A stretch of 62,238 bases of DNA from contig NZ_JAQVCH010000017.1 in the NCBI RefSeq assembly GCF_028689845.1, forward strand, positions 1 through 62,238, given 5' to 3'. The notes below the pieces were generated by a model. It was not told the DNA's origin and did no database searches. It saw nothing but the letters and a program-made list of their open reading frames with translations. The position numbers were made by a program, and so were the translations under genes. Origin of the DNA: Flavobacterium sp. GTDB lineage: Bacteria; Bacteroidota; Bacteroidia; Flavobacteriales; Flavobacteriaceae. Positions 23,942 through 32,502 of this stretch are shown one piece after another; position 1 is the stretch's first letter; each line of letters begins with the position of its first letter.

Positions 23942-24631
23942 TTATTTTATTTTTTCATCTTTTTCCACCATTCCATCTCGCAAACGGATGATTCGATGAG
24001 CATAAGCGGCAATATCTTCTTCATGGGTAACCAAAATCACAGTGTTTCCATTGGCATGAATATCATTAAATAAGTTCATGATTTCAACCGAAGTTTTACT
24101 ATCTAAATTTCCTGTTGGCTCATCGGCTAAAATAATTGAAGGTCTGTTTACTAATGCTCTCGCGATAGCAACACGTTGCCTTTGTCCACCCGAAAGTTCG
24201 TTAGATTTATGATCCATTCGGTCAGCCAAACCCACTTGGGATAACACTTCGGTGGCACGAACATTTCGGTCAGTTTTTGAATATCCAGCATAAACCATCG
24301 GGAGGGCTACATTGTCTAACGCACTTGTTCTAGGCATCAAATTAAATGTTTGAAAGACAAAACCAATTTCTTTGTTTCGAATATCCGCCAATTCATCATC
24401 TAGCATTTTACTGACATCTTTATTGTTTAAAATGTAATCACCAGAAGTTGGCGTGTCTAAACAACCTAAAATATTCATCAAGGTAGATTTTCCGGAACCC
24501 GAAGGCCCCATTAACGCTACATATTCGCCTTTGTTGATTTCTAAATCAATACCTTTAAGAACATAAATCGTTTCATTTCCTAGTTCAAAATTGCGTTTGA
24601 TGTTGGTTATTTTGATAAGTGGTTCTGCCAT
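23942..24631 (-). CDS. ABC transporter ATP-binding protein (LolD/MacB type)
   Basis: This is a 229-residue ATPase subunit. It has Walker [10 protein letters not shown], a Q-loop in [10 protein letters not shown], signature [15 protein letters not shown], Walker B with DEPTGNLD, and the switch His in LVTHEED. It belongs to the MacB/LolD group, whose partners are FtsX-like permeases moving lipoproteins or peptides out of the inner membrane. No permease gene is adjacent, so the partner must lie elsewhere. It appears to be a monocistronic gene. Confidence 0.92.
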   Translation of the reverse strand: MAEPLIKITNIKRNFELGNETIYVLKGIDLEINKGEYVALMGPSGSGKSTLMNILGCLDTPTSGDYILNNKDVSKMLDDELADIRNKEIGFVFQTFNLMPRTSALDNVALPMVYAGYSKTDRNVRATEVLSQVGLADRMDHKSNELSGGQRQRVAIARALVNRPSIILADEPTGNLDSKTSVEIMNLFNDIHANGNTVILVTHEEDIAAYAHRIIRLRDGMVEKDEKIK

Positions 24632-24725
24632 GATTTTCTAGCTTGTAGATTACTATTTTGGTTGATTCCAAATTTAATCAATTAGTAGAATAAAGTATGA
24701 AATTGTTACAGTTTTATTGAAAATA

Positions 24726-25505
24726 TTAGATGCGGATAGTGAAATGTTCTTTTTCTTGTTCTGCTCTAAAGAATACAAATCCCCATTGAAAAGTATCGAT
24801 TGTTACTTTTACTTTTGGATGATTTTTTATGATTCCCCAGGCTTCTTCCATCTCTTTTGACCAATGAATATCGTCAAAAATCCAAACGGAATCATTTGTT
24901 ATGGTTGGAAGTAACCTTTCAAAATAGTCTAAAGTAGCTTTTTTGGAATGATTGCCGTCGAAGTAGATTAGGTCGTAGGGTGTAGGGTGTAGGTCGTTGG
25001 CTGAAAGGTAATCTTCAAATTTTGTGGTTATAAAGTTAAGGTTTGATAATTTTTGAGATTGACACTGATTTTTTGCGATTTCTTGAGTTTTTGGGCAGCC
25101 TTCTAACGAAATTATTTTTGCAGTTTTATTTCCAAGTGATAGGGCAGCAGTGGCTAATCCTAACGAAGTTCCAATTTCTAATATGGTTTTCGGTTGAAAA
25201 TAATTGACAACACGAAATAATAGTTCTGCTCTTTTAACAGAAATTCCTGCTGTTTTTGCAATTTTTGCAATTTCTCTTTTGTTGGTTTTGAAAACTCTGG
25301 AGCCAGCACCAAAATCGGTGACTTCAATAAAGTTTTTATTTTCTAAAAGCGAAATTCTATATTTTTTTAAAACTGTATATTCTTGATATATTTTCTTGTC
25401 ATAAAAACAGTTGGTGACCAAATCAAACACAAATGGCGAATGCACTCCGTGTTGGTTTTTGGAGTTCCAGATGAATTTTAGATATGATTTTATAATTTGT
25501 ATCAT
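24726..25505 (-). CDS. Class I SAM-dependent methyltransferase
   Basis: This is a 259-residue methyltransferase with an N-terminal region of about 90 residues (NQHGVHSPFVFDLVTNCFYDK) common in Bacteroidetes. The SAM-binding motif I is ILEIGTSLGLATAALS, followed by IISLEGCPKTQEIAK, YDLIYFDGNHS and VWIFDDIHWS. The FDGNHS and DDIHWS motifs recall O-methyltransferases, but the substrate is unknown. ATG 25505 lies at the edge of a palindromic repeat (25509-25560). Codons for about NDLHPTPYD coincide with a heptamer repeat (24968-25002). It may be read through from the ABC-F gene upstream. Confidence 0.85.
   Translation of the reverse strand: MIQIIKSYLKFIWNSKNQHGVHSPFVFDLVTNCFYDKKIYQEYTVLKKYRISLLENKNFIEVTDFGAGSRVFKTNKREIAKIAKTAGISVKRAELLFRVVNYFQPKTILEIGTSLGLATAALSLGNKTAKIISLEGCPKTQEIAKNQCQSQKLSNLNFITTKFEDYLSANDLHPTPYDLIYFDGNHSKKATLDYFERLLPTITNDSVWIFDDIHWSKEMEEAWGIIKNHPKVKVTIDTFQWGFVFFRAEQEKEHFTIRI
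24968..25002. repeat. Heptamer tandem repeat inside the methyltransferase gene
   Basis: Five units of 7 bp on the plus strand: TTAGGTC, GTAGGGT, GTAGGGT, GTAGGTC, GTTGGCT. It lies in coding sequence without breaking the frame. Confidence 0.65.
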
Positions 25506-25508
25506 TTC

Positions 25509-25560
25509 TCGCAAAGTCGCAAAGACGCAGTTTTTCTTGGCGACTCTGCGTCTTTGCGAG
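25509..25560. repeat. Palindromic intergenic repeat, also a possible terminator
   Basis: GCAAAGACGCAG (25519-25530) and CTGCGTCTTTGC (25546-25557) are perfect inverse complements, and CTCGCAAAG / CTTTGCGAG flank them. It fills the space between the ABC-F stop and the methyltransferase ATG. Similar elements built on CGCAAAGACGCAAAG are scattered in Flavobacterium genomes, from memory. Confidence 0.65.
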
Positions 25561-25565
25561 CTAAA

Positions 25566-27425
25566 TTACTCAATTTTCGAAGAAAGTTCAAACCAACGTT
25601 CTTCCTTTTCTTCCAATTTCTTTATTATCACTTGCAACTCATTCGCTTTTTTCTCAATAGCATCATCAGTTACTTTACCATCAGCAAACAATTGTTCGAT
25701 TTGCTTTTTCTCAAACTCCAAATCTTTGATTTCACGTTCTATTTTTTGAAATTCTTTCTGTTCATTAAACGATAAATTTCCGACCGGATTATTTTGCTTC
25801 CATGCTTTTTTATCGGCTTTGTTTTCTTCTTTTAACGCCACATCAGCACTGTCTTCATACGCTCTAAAATCGGAATAATTACCAGGAAAATCTTCAATTT
25901 CACCTTCGCCTCTAAACACAAATAAGTGATCTACAATTTTATCCATAAAATAACGATCGTGCGAAACCACTAGCAAACATCCAGGAAAATCTAATAAAAA
26001 ACTTTCCAAAACATTCAACGTTACAATGTCTAAATCATTCGTTGGCTCATCCAAAATCAAAAAGTTCGGATTCTGAATCAAAACCGTACACAAATACAAG
26101 CGTTTCAATTCGCCACCACTTAATTTTTCTACAAAATCATATTGCTTTTTCGCATCAAAAAGAAAACGTTCCAACAATTGCGAAGCCGAAATAATTTTTC
26201 CTTTTGTAAGCGGAATATATTCACCGTACTCCTTAATAATATCAATTACTTTCTGACCCGGTTTTGGGTTGATGCCACTTTGCGTATAATAACCAACTTT
26301 AATCGTTTCACCAATCACCACTTTTCCGGCATCGGGCAACATCGTTTTGGTTAAAATATTCAAAAAAGTCGATTTTCCGGTTCCGTTTTTTCCGATAATT
26401 CCAATGCGTTCACCACGCTGAAAATCATACGAAAAATTATCAAGAATCACTCGGTCTTTGAATTTTTTATACAATTTATGAAGCTCAATAATCTTGCTTC
26501 CCATTCGTTCCATATTGATTTCAAGCTCCACCACATTTTCTTTTCTGCGACTCTCGGCTTTTTCTTTAATCACATAAAAATCGTCCTGACGCGATTTCGA
26601 TTTGGTCGTTCTCGCTTTTGGTTGGCGACGCATCCACGCTAATTCTTTCACAAAAAGATTCTGAGCTTTGTCGATACTCGCATTTTCAGAAGTAATTCGT
26701 TCTTCCTTTTTTTGCAAATAATACGAGTAATTTCCTTTGTATTGGTATAGTTTTCCGTTGTCCAATTCGATAATTTCATTGCAAACACGTTCCAAAAAAA
26801 AACGGTCGTGCGTTACCATAAACAACGTGATATTTTCTTTGGCAAAATAACTTTCCAACCATTCAATCATCTCCAAATCCAAGTGGTTCGTAGGCTCATC
26901 CAAAATCAATAAATCCGGACGGTTAATCAAAATTATCGCTAACGAAAGCCTTTTTTTCTGTCCACCCGAAAGACTTTTGACTTTCAATTTAAAATCTTCC
27001 AACTTCAATTTAAACAAAATTTGCTTGAATTGCGTTTCAAAATCCCACGCATTATGTTGGTCCATCAAATCAAAAGCTCTTTGATACGCTTCTTCATTTT
27101 CAGGGTTTTCCAACGCTTTTTCATATTGCTCAATCACTTTCAACGTTTCATTATCACTTGCAAAAATGCTTTCCTCAATTGTCAATTCATCTTGCAATTC
27201 ATTTTTTTGCGATAAAAACGCCATTCGGATATTTTTTCGAACCACCACTTGACCCGTATCCGGTTCATCAAAACCATTAATAATGTTCATAATGGTCGTT
27301 TTTCCCGAACCATTTTTGGCAATAAAAGCAATTTTTTGGTCTTTGTTAATACCAAACGAAATGTTGTCAAACAACACGCGTTCGCCGAAGGATTTAGATA
27401 TATTTTCTACTGAAAGATAGTTCAT
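25566..27425 (-). CDS. ABC-F family ATPase (Uup-like)
   Basis: This 619-residue cytosolic protein has two ATPase domains and no membrane part. Domain 1 has AKNGSGKTT, LSGGQKKRLSLAIIL and LDEPTNHLD. Domain 2 has GKNGTGKST, LSGGELKRLYL and LDEPTNDLD. The linker carries basic ERITSENAS...RRQPKARTTKSKSRQ. Residues about 540-619 form a coiled coil like the Uup C-terminal domain (EQKEFQKIEREIKDLEFEKKQIEQL). ABC-F proteins act on ribosomes to relieve stalls or to alter translation, and Uup also affects transposon excision. The precise role is uncertain. Confidence 0.93.
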   Translation of the reverse strand: MNYLSVENISKSFGERVLFDNISFGINKDQKIAFIAKNGSGKTTIMNIINGFDEPDTGQVVVRKNIRMAFLSQKNELQDELTIEESIFASDNETLKVIEQYEKALENPENEEAYQRAFDLMDQHNAWDFETQFKQILFKLKLEDFKLKVKSLSGGQKKRLSLAIILINRPDLLILDEPTNHLDLEMIEWLESYFAKENITLFMVTHDRFFLERVCNEIIELDNGKLYQYKGNYSYYLQKKEERITSENASIDKAQNLFVKELAWMRRQPKARTTKSKSRQDDFYVIKEKAESRRKENVVELEINMERMGSKIIELHKLYKKFKDRVILDNFSYDFQRGERIGIIGKNGTGKSTFLNILTKTMLPDAGKVVIGETIKVGYYTQSGINPKPGQKVIDIIKEYGEYIPLTKGKIISASQLLERFLFDAKKQYDFVEKLSGGELKRLYLCTVLIQNPNFLILDEPTNDLDIVTLNVLESFLLDFPGCLLVVSHDRYFMDKIVDHLFVFRGEGEIEDFPGNYSDFRAYEDSADVALKEENKADKKAWKQNNPVGNLSFNEQKEFQKIEREIKDLEFEKKQIEQLFADGKVTDDAIEKKANELQVIIKKLEEKEERWFELSSKIE

Positions 27426-27433
27426 TTTTTAAA

Positions 27434-27461
27434 TTTAGAATTCTGAAATTAGAATTTAGAA
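27434..27461. repeat. Heptamer tandem repeat (TTTAGAA)
   Basis: Four 7-bp units just upstream of the ABC-F start: TTTAGAA, TTCTGAA, ATTAGAA, TTTAGAA. Confidence 0.65.
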
Positions 27462-27543
27462 GTGCAAAAGTAATGCTTTATTCTTTCTGAAACGAATGGC
27501 TTGGGCATTATCAGTAATCCGTGTTCCCGCTTTCCATTACAAT

Positions 27544-27600
27544 CTGTCATTGCGAGGGACGAAGCAATCTCCGAAACAAAATTTGCGGTCGCAATGACAG
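27544..27600. repeat. REP-like palindromic element
   Basis: CTGTCATTGCG (27544-27554) and CGCAATGACAG (27590-27600) are perfect inverse complements enclosing 35 bp. The core GCGAGGGACGAAGCAATCT is a repeat I remember from many unrelated bacterial genomes. It lies in the 265-bp gap before the antitoxin gene. The rest of that gap holds only the heptamer repeat and a stretch similar to the dispersed repeats. Confidence 0.7.
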
Positions 27601-27690
27601 GATTTTCATTGCAATCGGGGTTAGGAGGGAAATGTAGTTGGGTTTTTCAATTGAAATAAAATCCATATATTTATACTTTAATGTTTTTTT

Positions 27691-27912
27691 ATGAGCAAAA
27701 AGGATCCAAGCCACGAAAAAAAACACATCAACAAAGTTGAAGAGTCAATCACTGATTATAATGTAGAAAAAAAAGCTACTCAAGAAGAAGAATTACATCC
27801 GGTTTCAGTGAAACTAATAGAAAAATCTAAAAAAAATCATAAAGAAGGAAATGTTATTTCACACGAAGAAGCAATGAATAGAATCAAAGAAAGATATCCT
27901 TTTTTAAAATGA
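27691..27912 (+). CDS. Antitoxin of a ParE/RelE-type module
   Basis: This is a 73-residue hydrophilic protein, intact. The first half is charged and probably flexible. The second (EELHPVSVKLIEKSKKNHKEG, then HEEAMNRIKERYPFLK) resembles the toxin-binding tail of Bacteroidetes antitoxins that pair with ParE/RelE toxins, which share the pattern HP....L..KS.......HEE.M..I...Y. Its stop overlaps the broken toxin's ATG as ATGA (27909-27912), the usual coupling. Since the toxin is inactive, this antitoxin has no local partner. It could still block a related toxin elsewhere (speculative). Confidence 0.72.
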   Translation: MSKKDPSHEKKHINKVEESITDYNVEKKATQEEELHPVSVKLIEKSKKNHKEGNVISHEEAMNRIKERYPFLK

Positions 27913-28210
27913 GTTTTCACATCGATTGGACTTTTTCTGCACTAAATTCTTATTATGAAGAAATCGAGTTCATTTACTTCAAATGGAATCAAAAAGAAGT
28001 TTTGAAATTTGAGAAATTAGTAGAAAATGAATTAGAAAGACTTTTCAAAATCCATCGTTAGAAAAAATGAAATTTAAAAATAATTACTCATTTATAATTT
28101 CAAAGCAAACAACTTTATTTTATAGAATTAATGATAAAGCTTAATCAATCGAACTTCTTTTATTTTGGAACAATCAAAAAAATCCAGAAGAATTAAATAA
28201 GTTGCTTTAA
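27909..28210 (+). pseudogene. Broken ParE/RelE-family toxin gene
   Basis: The frame opens at ATG 27909 (MSFHIDWTFSALNSYYEEI...) and reads the expected ParE-like start through VENELERLF. It then meets a TAG. The next frame continues the family sequence (QNPSLEKMKFKNNYSFIISK, then QTTLFYRIND), then a TAA interrupts KA*SIELLLFWNNQKNPEEL. The whole locus is 302 nt, one short of 303, fitting loss of one T in CTTTT near 28048. There are thus two lesions: a frameshift and a nonsense codon. Toxins of this family cut mRNA at the ribosome or poison gyrase. This one should be inactive. A sequencing error could explain one lesion but hardly both. Confidence 0.75.
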
Positions 28211-28219
28211 ATTTGCCCC

Positions 28220-29362
28220 ATGCAACTATCCGTCATCATCCTCAATTATAACGTTCGCTACTTTTTAGAGCTTTGCGTGAGCAGTGTTCAAAAAGCAATC
28301 GAAGGTTTGGATGCTGAAATTATTGTAGTCGACAACAACTCGACTGATGAGAGTTGCCAGATGATGAAAGAACGTTTTCCACAAGTCAAACTCATCGAAA
28401 ACAAAGAAAATACTGGTTTCCCTAAAGGAAATAATATCGGTGTCGCTCAAGCAAAAGGCGAATATATTTGTATTTTAAATCCAGATACGGTCGTTGCCGA
28501 AGATACATTTTTAAAAATTTTAAACTCCAAACTCCAAACTCCAAACTCCAAACTTGGCATCATTGGTTGTAAATTAATTGATGGTACCGGAAAATTTCTT
28601 CCAGAATCTAAACGAGGTGTTCCAACGCCTTGGGTTGCTTTTACTAAAATTTTTGGATTATATAAAATCTTCCCGAAGTGGAAAGTGATGAATCAATATT
28701 ATGCACAACAGCTCGCAGTCAATCAATCTGGAAAAGTGGCTATATTGGTTGGAGCCTTTATGGTGATGAAGCGAGAATTATATACCGATTTAGGCGGTTT
28801 TGATGAAAATTGTTTTATGTATTCCGATGATATCGATCTGAGCTATATGGCTTTGAAAAAAGGAAAATCGAATTTTTATTTTCATGAAACTACGGTGATT
28901 CATTTTAAAGGCGAAAGTACCATTCGTGATGGTTTATACATGAAACGTTTTCGAGAAGCGATGCAATTCTTTTATAAAAAACATTTTAATCAATCGTTTA
29001 TTTTTGACGTCATGATGAAAATTGGAGCAGCTTTCTTTTCCGTACTTAAAATGTTTCAAGGAAGAACTGTTTCAAAAACGAAACCAGCAAATTTTATTTT
29101 TGTAACTGAAAAAAAAGAAAATAGAGCATTGTTAAAAAACTTCAACGTTCAGGAAGTGTTTTCCACAATAGATTTTTCGAAAAACGCAGAACGAACAGAA
29201 TTTATTATTGATTTAAATTCAGTTAGTTACAAAAAAGCTATACAGTTAATGGAGGCAAATAAAAATACTCAGTACACTTTTAAATTCTTATTGCCTCACG
29301 CTAATTTCCTTATCGGGAGCAATAGTAGTAATGAAAGAGGCGAAGTTGTTTTTTTAGAATAA
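28220..29362 (+). CDS. Family 2 glycosyltransferase
   Basis: This is a 380-residue GT2 enzyme. The N-terminal domain has SVIILNYNVRYFLE, the nucleotide-sugar segment IIVVDNNSTDES, LIENKENTGFPKGNN, ILNPDTVV (DXD position) and FDENCFMYSDDIDLSYMALKKG, then HFKGEST. These resemble rhamnosyltransferase-type enzymes that build surface polysaccharide. The sugar is not known. No transmembrane segments are obvious until a possible one near residue 270. A heptamer repeat (AAACTCC, 4.7 copies, 28522-28554) codes for the repeated NSKLQTP/NSKLGII around residues 101-112 and could shift frame by slippage. It starts 9 nt after the toxin pseudogene. Confidence 0.9.
   Translation: MQLSVIILNYNVRYFLELCVSSVQKAIEGLDAEIIVVDNNSTDESCQMMKERFPQVKLIENKENTGFPKGNNIGVAQAKGEYICILNPDTVVAEDTFLKILNSKLQTPNSKLGIIGCKLIDGTGKFLPESKRGVPTPWVAFTKIFGLYKIFPKWKVMNQYYAQQLAVNQSGKVAILVGAFMVMKRELYTDLGGFDENCFMYSDDIDLSYMALKKGKSNFYFHETTVIHFKGESTIRDGLYMKRFREAMQFFYKKHFNQSFIFDVMMKIGAAFFSVLKMFQGRTVSKTKPANFIFVTEKKENRALLKNFNVQEVFSTIDFSKNAERTEFIIDLNSVSYKKAIQLMEANKNTQYTFKFLLPHANFLIGSNSSNERGEVVFLE
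28522..28554 (+). repeat. Heptamer tandem repeat AAACTCC x4.7 inside the glycosyltransferase gene
   Basis: Four perfect copies of AAACTCC followed by AAACT. Seven is not a multiple of three, so gain or loss of one copy would shift the frame and truncate the enzyme. Adding or losing three copies would keep it. Confidence 0.85.
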
Positions 29363-29482
29363 TTATTTTTTTGTCCGTTAAAAGTTCTCATTCATCGAAT
29401 AATTATTGAAAACACATTAAAGTAGATATAATTTTATTAATTTCGCAAACAGAAAATAATAGCACACCTTTAGGTTAAAAAT

Positions 29483-30862
29483 ATGGCAAAATTTGAATTG
29501 AAATTGCCCAAAATGGGAGAAAGTGTTGCAGAAGCAACCATTACCAATTGGCTTAAAAAAGTTGGAGAGAAAATTGAAGCAGATGAAGCTGTTTTAGAAA
29601 TCGCAACAGATAAAGTAGATAGCGAAGTTCCTTCTGAAGTAGCAGGAACCTTGGTTGAAATTTTATTTAACGTTGACGATGTGGTAAAAGTAGGCCAGAC
29701 AATTGGTATTATTGATACAGAAGGCGGAAGCGTCGTTCCAGAAGCACCGAAAGCTGCAGAAACAGCAACAGTTTCAGCTGCCGAAGTATCCAAAGAGCAA
29801 ACGGTTGAAGTCGCTCATGTTCCGCACCAACCGGTAGCAGTAAAACCAGTTGATTTTTCCGAATCAGAAAAATTCTTTTCCCCGTTGGTAAAAAACATTG
29901 CTAAGGAAGAAGGCGTTTCTATTGCCGAATTAGAACAAATTGCTGGAACAGGAAAAGACAATCGCGTGACCAAAGACGATATCCTTTCTTATGTTAAAAA
30001 TAGAAGTGCTCAACCCGTAGCAGTTGCTCCAAAAGCGGAAACAGTAACAGTGGAAGCTCCAAAAGCAGAAAGTGTTGCAGAAGCTCCAAAAACTATTGAG
30101 GCCCCAAAAGTTGCTGCTACTCCCGAAAAGAAAATCCCAGTTTCCGTCAACGGACAAGATGAGATTATTGAAATGGATCGCATGCGAAAACTGATTTCGG
30201 GCTACATGGTTTCGTCTTTACAAACTTCGGCTCACGTGCAATCCTTTATTGAAGTGGATGTGACAAATATGGTAAACTGGCGAAATAAAGTGAAAGCTGC
30301 TTTTGAGAAAAGAGAAGGAGAAAAGCTTACTTTTACTCCGATTTTTATGGAAGCCGTTGCCAAAGCCATTAAAGATTTTCCAATGATAAATATTTCAGTG
30401 GAAGGTGATTATATTATTAAAAAGAAAAACATCAACCTCGGAATGGCCGCTGCGTTACCAAATGGTAATTTAATTGTGCCGGTAATAAAAAATGCGGATA
30501 TGTTGAATCTAGTAGGACTAACCAAAACCGTAAATGATTTGGCTAATCGGGCAAGAAACAACCAATTGAAACCAGACGAAATTCAAGGAGGAACGTATAC
30601 CGTGACTAATGTGGGGACTTTTGGAAGTGTTTTCGGAACTCCAATTATCAACCAACCACAAGTGGCTATTTTAGCTTTAGGAGCAATCCGAAAAGTACCA
30701 GCGGTAATCGAAGCTCCGTCGGGAGATTATATTGGAATTCGTCACAAAATGTTCTTGTCACACAGTTATGACCATCGGGTGGTAGATGGCTCGTTAGGCG
30801 GACAATTTGTGAAAAGAGTCGCTGATTATTTAGAAGGATTTAATGAAAACAGAGAGTTTTAA
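29483..30862 (+). CDS. 2-oxoacid dehydrogenase complex, dihydrolipoyl acyltransferase (E2)
   Basis: This is a 459-residue E2 core protein. It has an N-terminal lipoyl domain (lipoyl Lys 44 in EIATDKVDSEV), a linker rich in Ala/Pro/Glu, and an E3-binding domain near 130-172 (FFSPLVKNIAKEEGVSIAEL). The catalytic domain ends in HSYDHRVVDG (about 427-436), whose His is the acyl-transfer base. The TDKVDSEV lipoyl motif and the SP.V..IA pattern are closest to branched-chain or 2-oxoglutarate E2 proteins. The substrate is not decided. E1 and E3 genes are not adjacent. A hairpin terminator follows. Confidence 0.9.
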   Translation: MAKFELKLPKMGESVAEATITNWLKKVGEKIEADEAVLEIATDKVDSEVPSEVAGTLVEILFNVDDVVKVGQTIGIIDTEGGSVVPEAPKAAETATVSAAEVSKEQTVEVAHVPHQPVAVKPVDFSESEKFFSPLVKNIAKEEGVSIAELEQIAGTGKDNRVTKDDILSYVKNRSAQPVAVAPKAETVTVEAPKAESVAEAPKTIEAPKVAATPEKKIPVSVNGQDEIIEMDRMRKLISGYMVSSLQTSAHVQSFIEVDVTNMVNWRNKVKAAFEKREGEKLTFTPIFMEAVAKAIKDFPMINISVEGDYIIKKKNINLGMAAALPNGNLIVPVIKNADMLNLVGLTKTVNDLANRARNNQLKPDEIQGGTYTVTNVGTFGSVFGTPIINQPQVAILALGAIRKVPAVIEAPSGDYIGIRHKMFLSHSYDHRVVDGSLGGQFVKRVADYLEGFNENREF

Positions 30863-30883
30863 ATTCTAGAAATTATATTTTTT

Positions 30884-30920
30884 AAACCCTGTTCGCAATT
30901 CATCGCTAACAGGGTTTTTT
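30884..30920 (+). terminator. Terminator of the E2 gene
   Basis: AAACCCTGTT (30884-30893) and AACAGGGTTT (30908-30917) with 14-nt loop and T-tail. Confidence 0.85.
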
Positions 30921-30999
30921 AATTCAATAGATTTCGAAACGATACAATCTAAAAAGCACTAAAAACCCAAAACTTTCAGGATAGGTCATTTCAATCACT

Positions 31000-31007
31000 T
31001 ATCTTTG
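31000..31007 (+). promoter_or_regulatory. -7 element of the exonuclease gene
   Basis: TATCTTTG, 18 nt before the ATG at 31026. Confidence 0.5.
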
Positions 31008-31025
31008 TAATCCTAAAATTTCAAA

Positions 31026-31796
31026 ATGGAACTTAAATTAAACAGACCTATTTGCTTTTTTGACCTTGAAACAACTGGTGTTGAAGTGGCAAAAGACAGA
31101 ATTGTCGAAATTTCAATTTTTAAAGTGTATCCCAACGGTAACAAAGAGAGCAAAACCTGGCTGGTTAATCCAGAAATGCCGATTCCTTTTGTGGTTTCTC
31201 AAATTCATGGAATCACAGATGAAAAAGTTGCCAATGAGCCTACGTTCAAAGAATTATCAGGACAAGTTTATAACATGATAAAAGATTCTGATTTAGCAGG
31301 TTTTAACTCCGATCGATTTGATATTCCATTATTGGCAGAAGAATTGTTGCGTGCAGGCGTCGACTTCGATATGAAAAACAGAGTCTCTGTAGACATACAA
31401 ACTATTTTCCATAAAATGGAAGAACGTACCCTTAGTGCTGGCTATAAATTTTACTGCGGAAAAAACCTTGATAATGCTCATTCAGCAGAAGCCGATACCA
31501 TGGCAACCTATGAAATTTTACTAGCTCAACTTGAACGTTATCCAGAATTAGAAAACGATATAAAAACCTTATCTGAATTTACAACCAGAAAGAAATCTGT
31601 CGATTTTGCCGGTTTTATTGCCTTGAACGATAAAGGACAAGAAATATTCAGTTTCGGAAAACACAAAGGCGTTTTGGTTGAAAAAGTACTAGAAGAAGAA
31701 CCCGGTTATTTTGGGTGGATTCAAAATGCTGATTTTCCTCTATATACAAAAAAAGTATTGACTGCAATAAAATTGAGAAAGTTAAACACGAAATAG
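31026..31796 (+). CDS. DnaQ-like 3'-5' exonuclease with C-terminal appendage
   Basis: This is a 256-residue DEDDh exonuclease. Motif I is FFDLETTGV (D13, E15), motif II AGFNSDRFDIPLL, and motif III NAHSAEADTMATYEILL with the catalytic His. Residues about 205-256 (FSFGKHKGVLVEKVLEEEPGYFGWIQ) form the small C-terminal domain often seen with this exonuclease in Bacteroidetes. Family members remove nucleotides from DNA or RNA 3' ends, as in proofreading. It has its own promoter, and a heptamer repeat lies between it and the next gene. Confidence 0.9.
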   Translation: MELKLNRPICFFDLETTGVEVAKDRIVEISIFKVYPNGNKESKTWLVNPEMPIPFVVSQIHGITDEKVANEPTFKELSGQVYNMIKDSDLAGFNSDRFDIPLLAEELLRAGVDFDMKNRVSVDIQTIFHKMEERTLSAGYKFYCGKNLDNAHSAEADTMATYEILLAQLERYPELENDIKTLSEFTTRKKSVDFAGFIALNDKGQEIFSFGKHKGVLVEKVLEEEPGYFGWIQNADFPLYTKKVLTAIKLRKLNTK

Positions 31797-31801
31797 GCCT
31801 T

Positions 31802-31866
31802 AGGTGGTAGGTCATAGGTGGTAGGAGAATAGTATAGTTTTTTTTCACAACCCACAACCTACCGCC
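31802..31866. repeat. Two heptamer repeat clusters between exonuclease and FAH genes
   Basis: 31802-31829: AGGTGGT, AGGTCAT, AGGTGGT, AGGAGAA. 31846-31866: CACAACC, CACAACC, TACCGCC. The second cluster reads like the complement of the first, so the whole could fold as a loose hairpin. Confidence 0.7.
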
Positions 31867-31886
31867 AAAAATCTCCCACTTTATTT

Positions 31887-32498
31887 ATGAAAATAATCTG
31901 CATCGGAAGAAATTATGTCAAACACATTGAGGAGCTTCAAAATGAGCGTCCCGATGAACCCGTGGTTTTTTTAAAACCCGACAGTGCGGTTTTGCTCAAA
32001 CAACATCCGTTTGTAATTCCAGCTTTTAGTGATGATATTCACCATGAAGTAGAATTGTTAGTTCGAATCAATAAAGTAGGCAAATATATTGAGCCTAAAT
32101 TCGCCGCTAATTATTATGACGAAATCGGATTGGGAATCGACTTTACGGCTCGTGATTTACAAGCACAATTAAAAGCGAAAGGATTACCATGGGAAAAAGC
32201 CAAAGCTTTTGACGGTTCAGCGGTTATTGGTAGCTTTTTATCGAAAAAAGATTTCAAATCCACAGAAAGTATTAATTTTGAATTAAAATCGAATGGAATC
32301 ACCGTTCAAAAAGGAAATTCAAGCCATATGTTGTGGAAAATTGACGAATTGATTGCTCATGTTTCTCACTATTTTACCCTCAAAATTGGCGATATCCTTT
32401 TTACCGGAACACCAGAAGGAGTGGCAAAAGTGAAACCAAACGATATCCTTGAAGGATATATTGAAGAAAAAAAACTATTTCGAATACAAGTAAAATAA
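31887..32498 (+). CDS. Fumarylacetoacetate hydrolase (FAH) family protein
   Basis: This 203-residue enzyme matches the FAH fold: IGRNYVKHIEEL, PVVFLKPDSAV, IHHEVELLVRI with a metal-binding His-x-Glu-x-Glu, GIDFTARDLQ, and FTGTPEGVAKVKPNDILEGYIEE. FAH-family proteins hydrolyse or decarboxylate acyl pyruvates and related compounds with a divalent metal. The exact substrate is not readable, and no catabolic operon surrounds it. An Hpt gene follows after 4 nt, probably on the same mRNA. Confidence 0.9.
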   Translation: MKIICIGRNYVKHIEELQNERPDEPVVFLKPDSAVLLKQHPFVIPAFSDDIHHEVELLVRINKVGKYIEPKFAANYYDEIGLGIDFTARDLQAQLKAKGLPWEKAKAFDGSAVIGSFLSKKDFKSTESINFELKSNGITVQKGNSSHMLWKIDELIAHVSHYFTLKIGDILFTGTPEGVAKVKPNDILEGYIEEKKLFRIQVK

Positions 32499-32502
32499 AA
32501 AA

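Noticed and set aside
28522..28554. Heptamer repeats as a CRISPR array
   Set aside because: Units are 7 bp and directly adjacent, with no spacers, and no cas genes are present.
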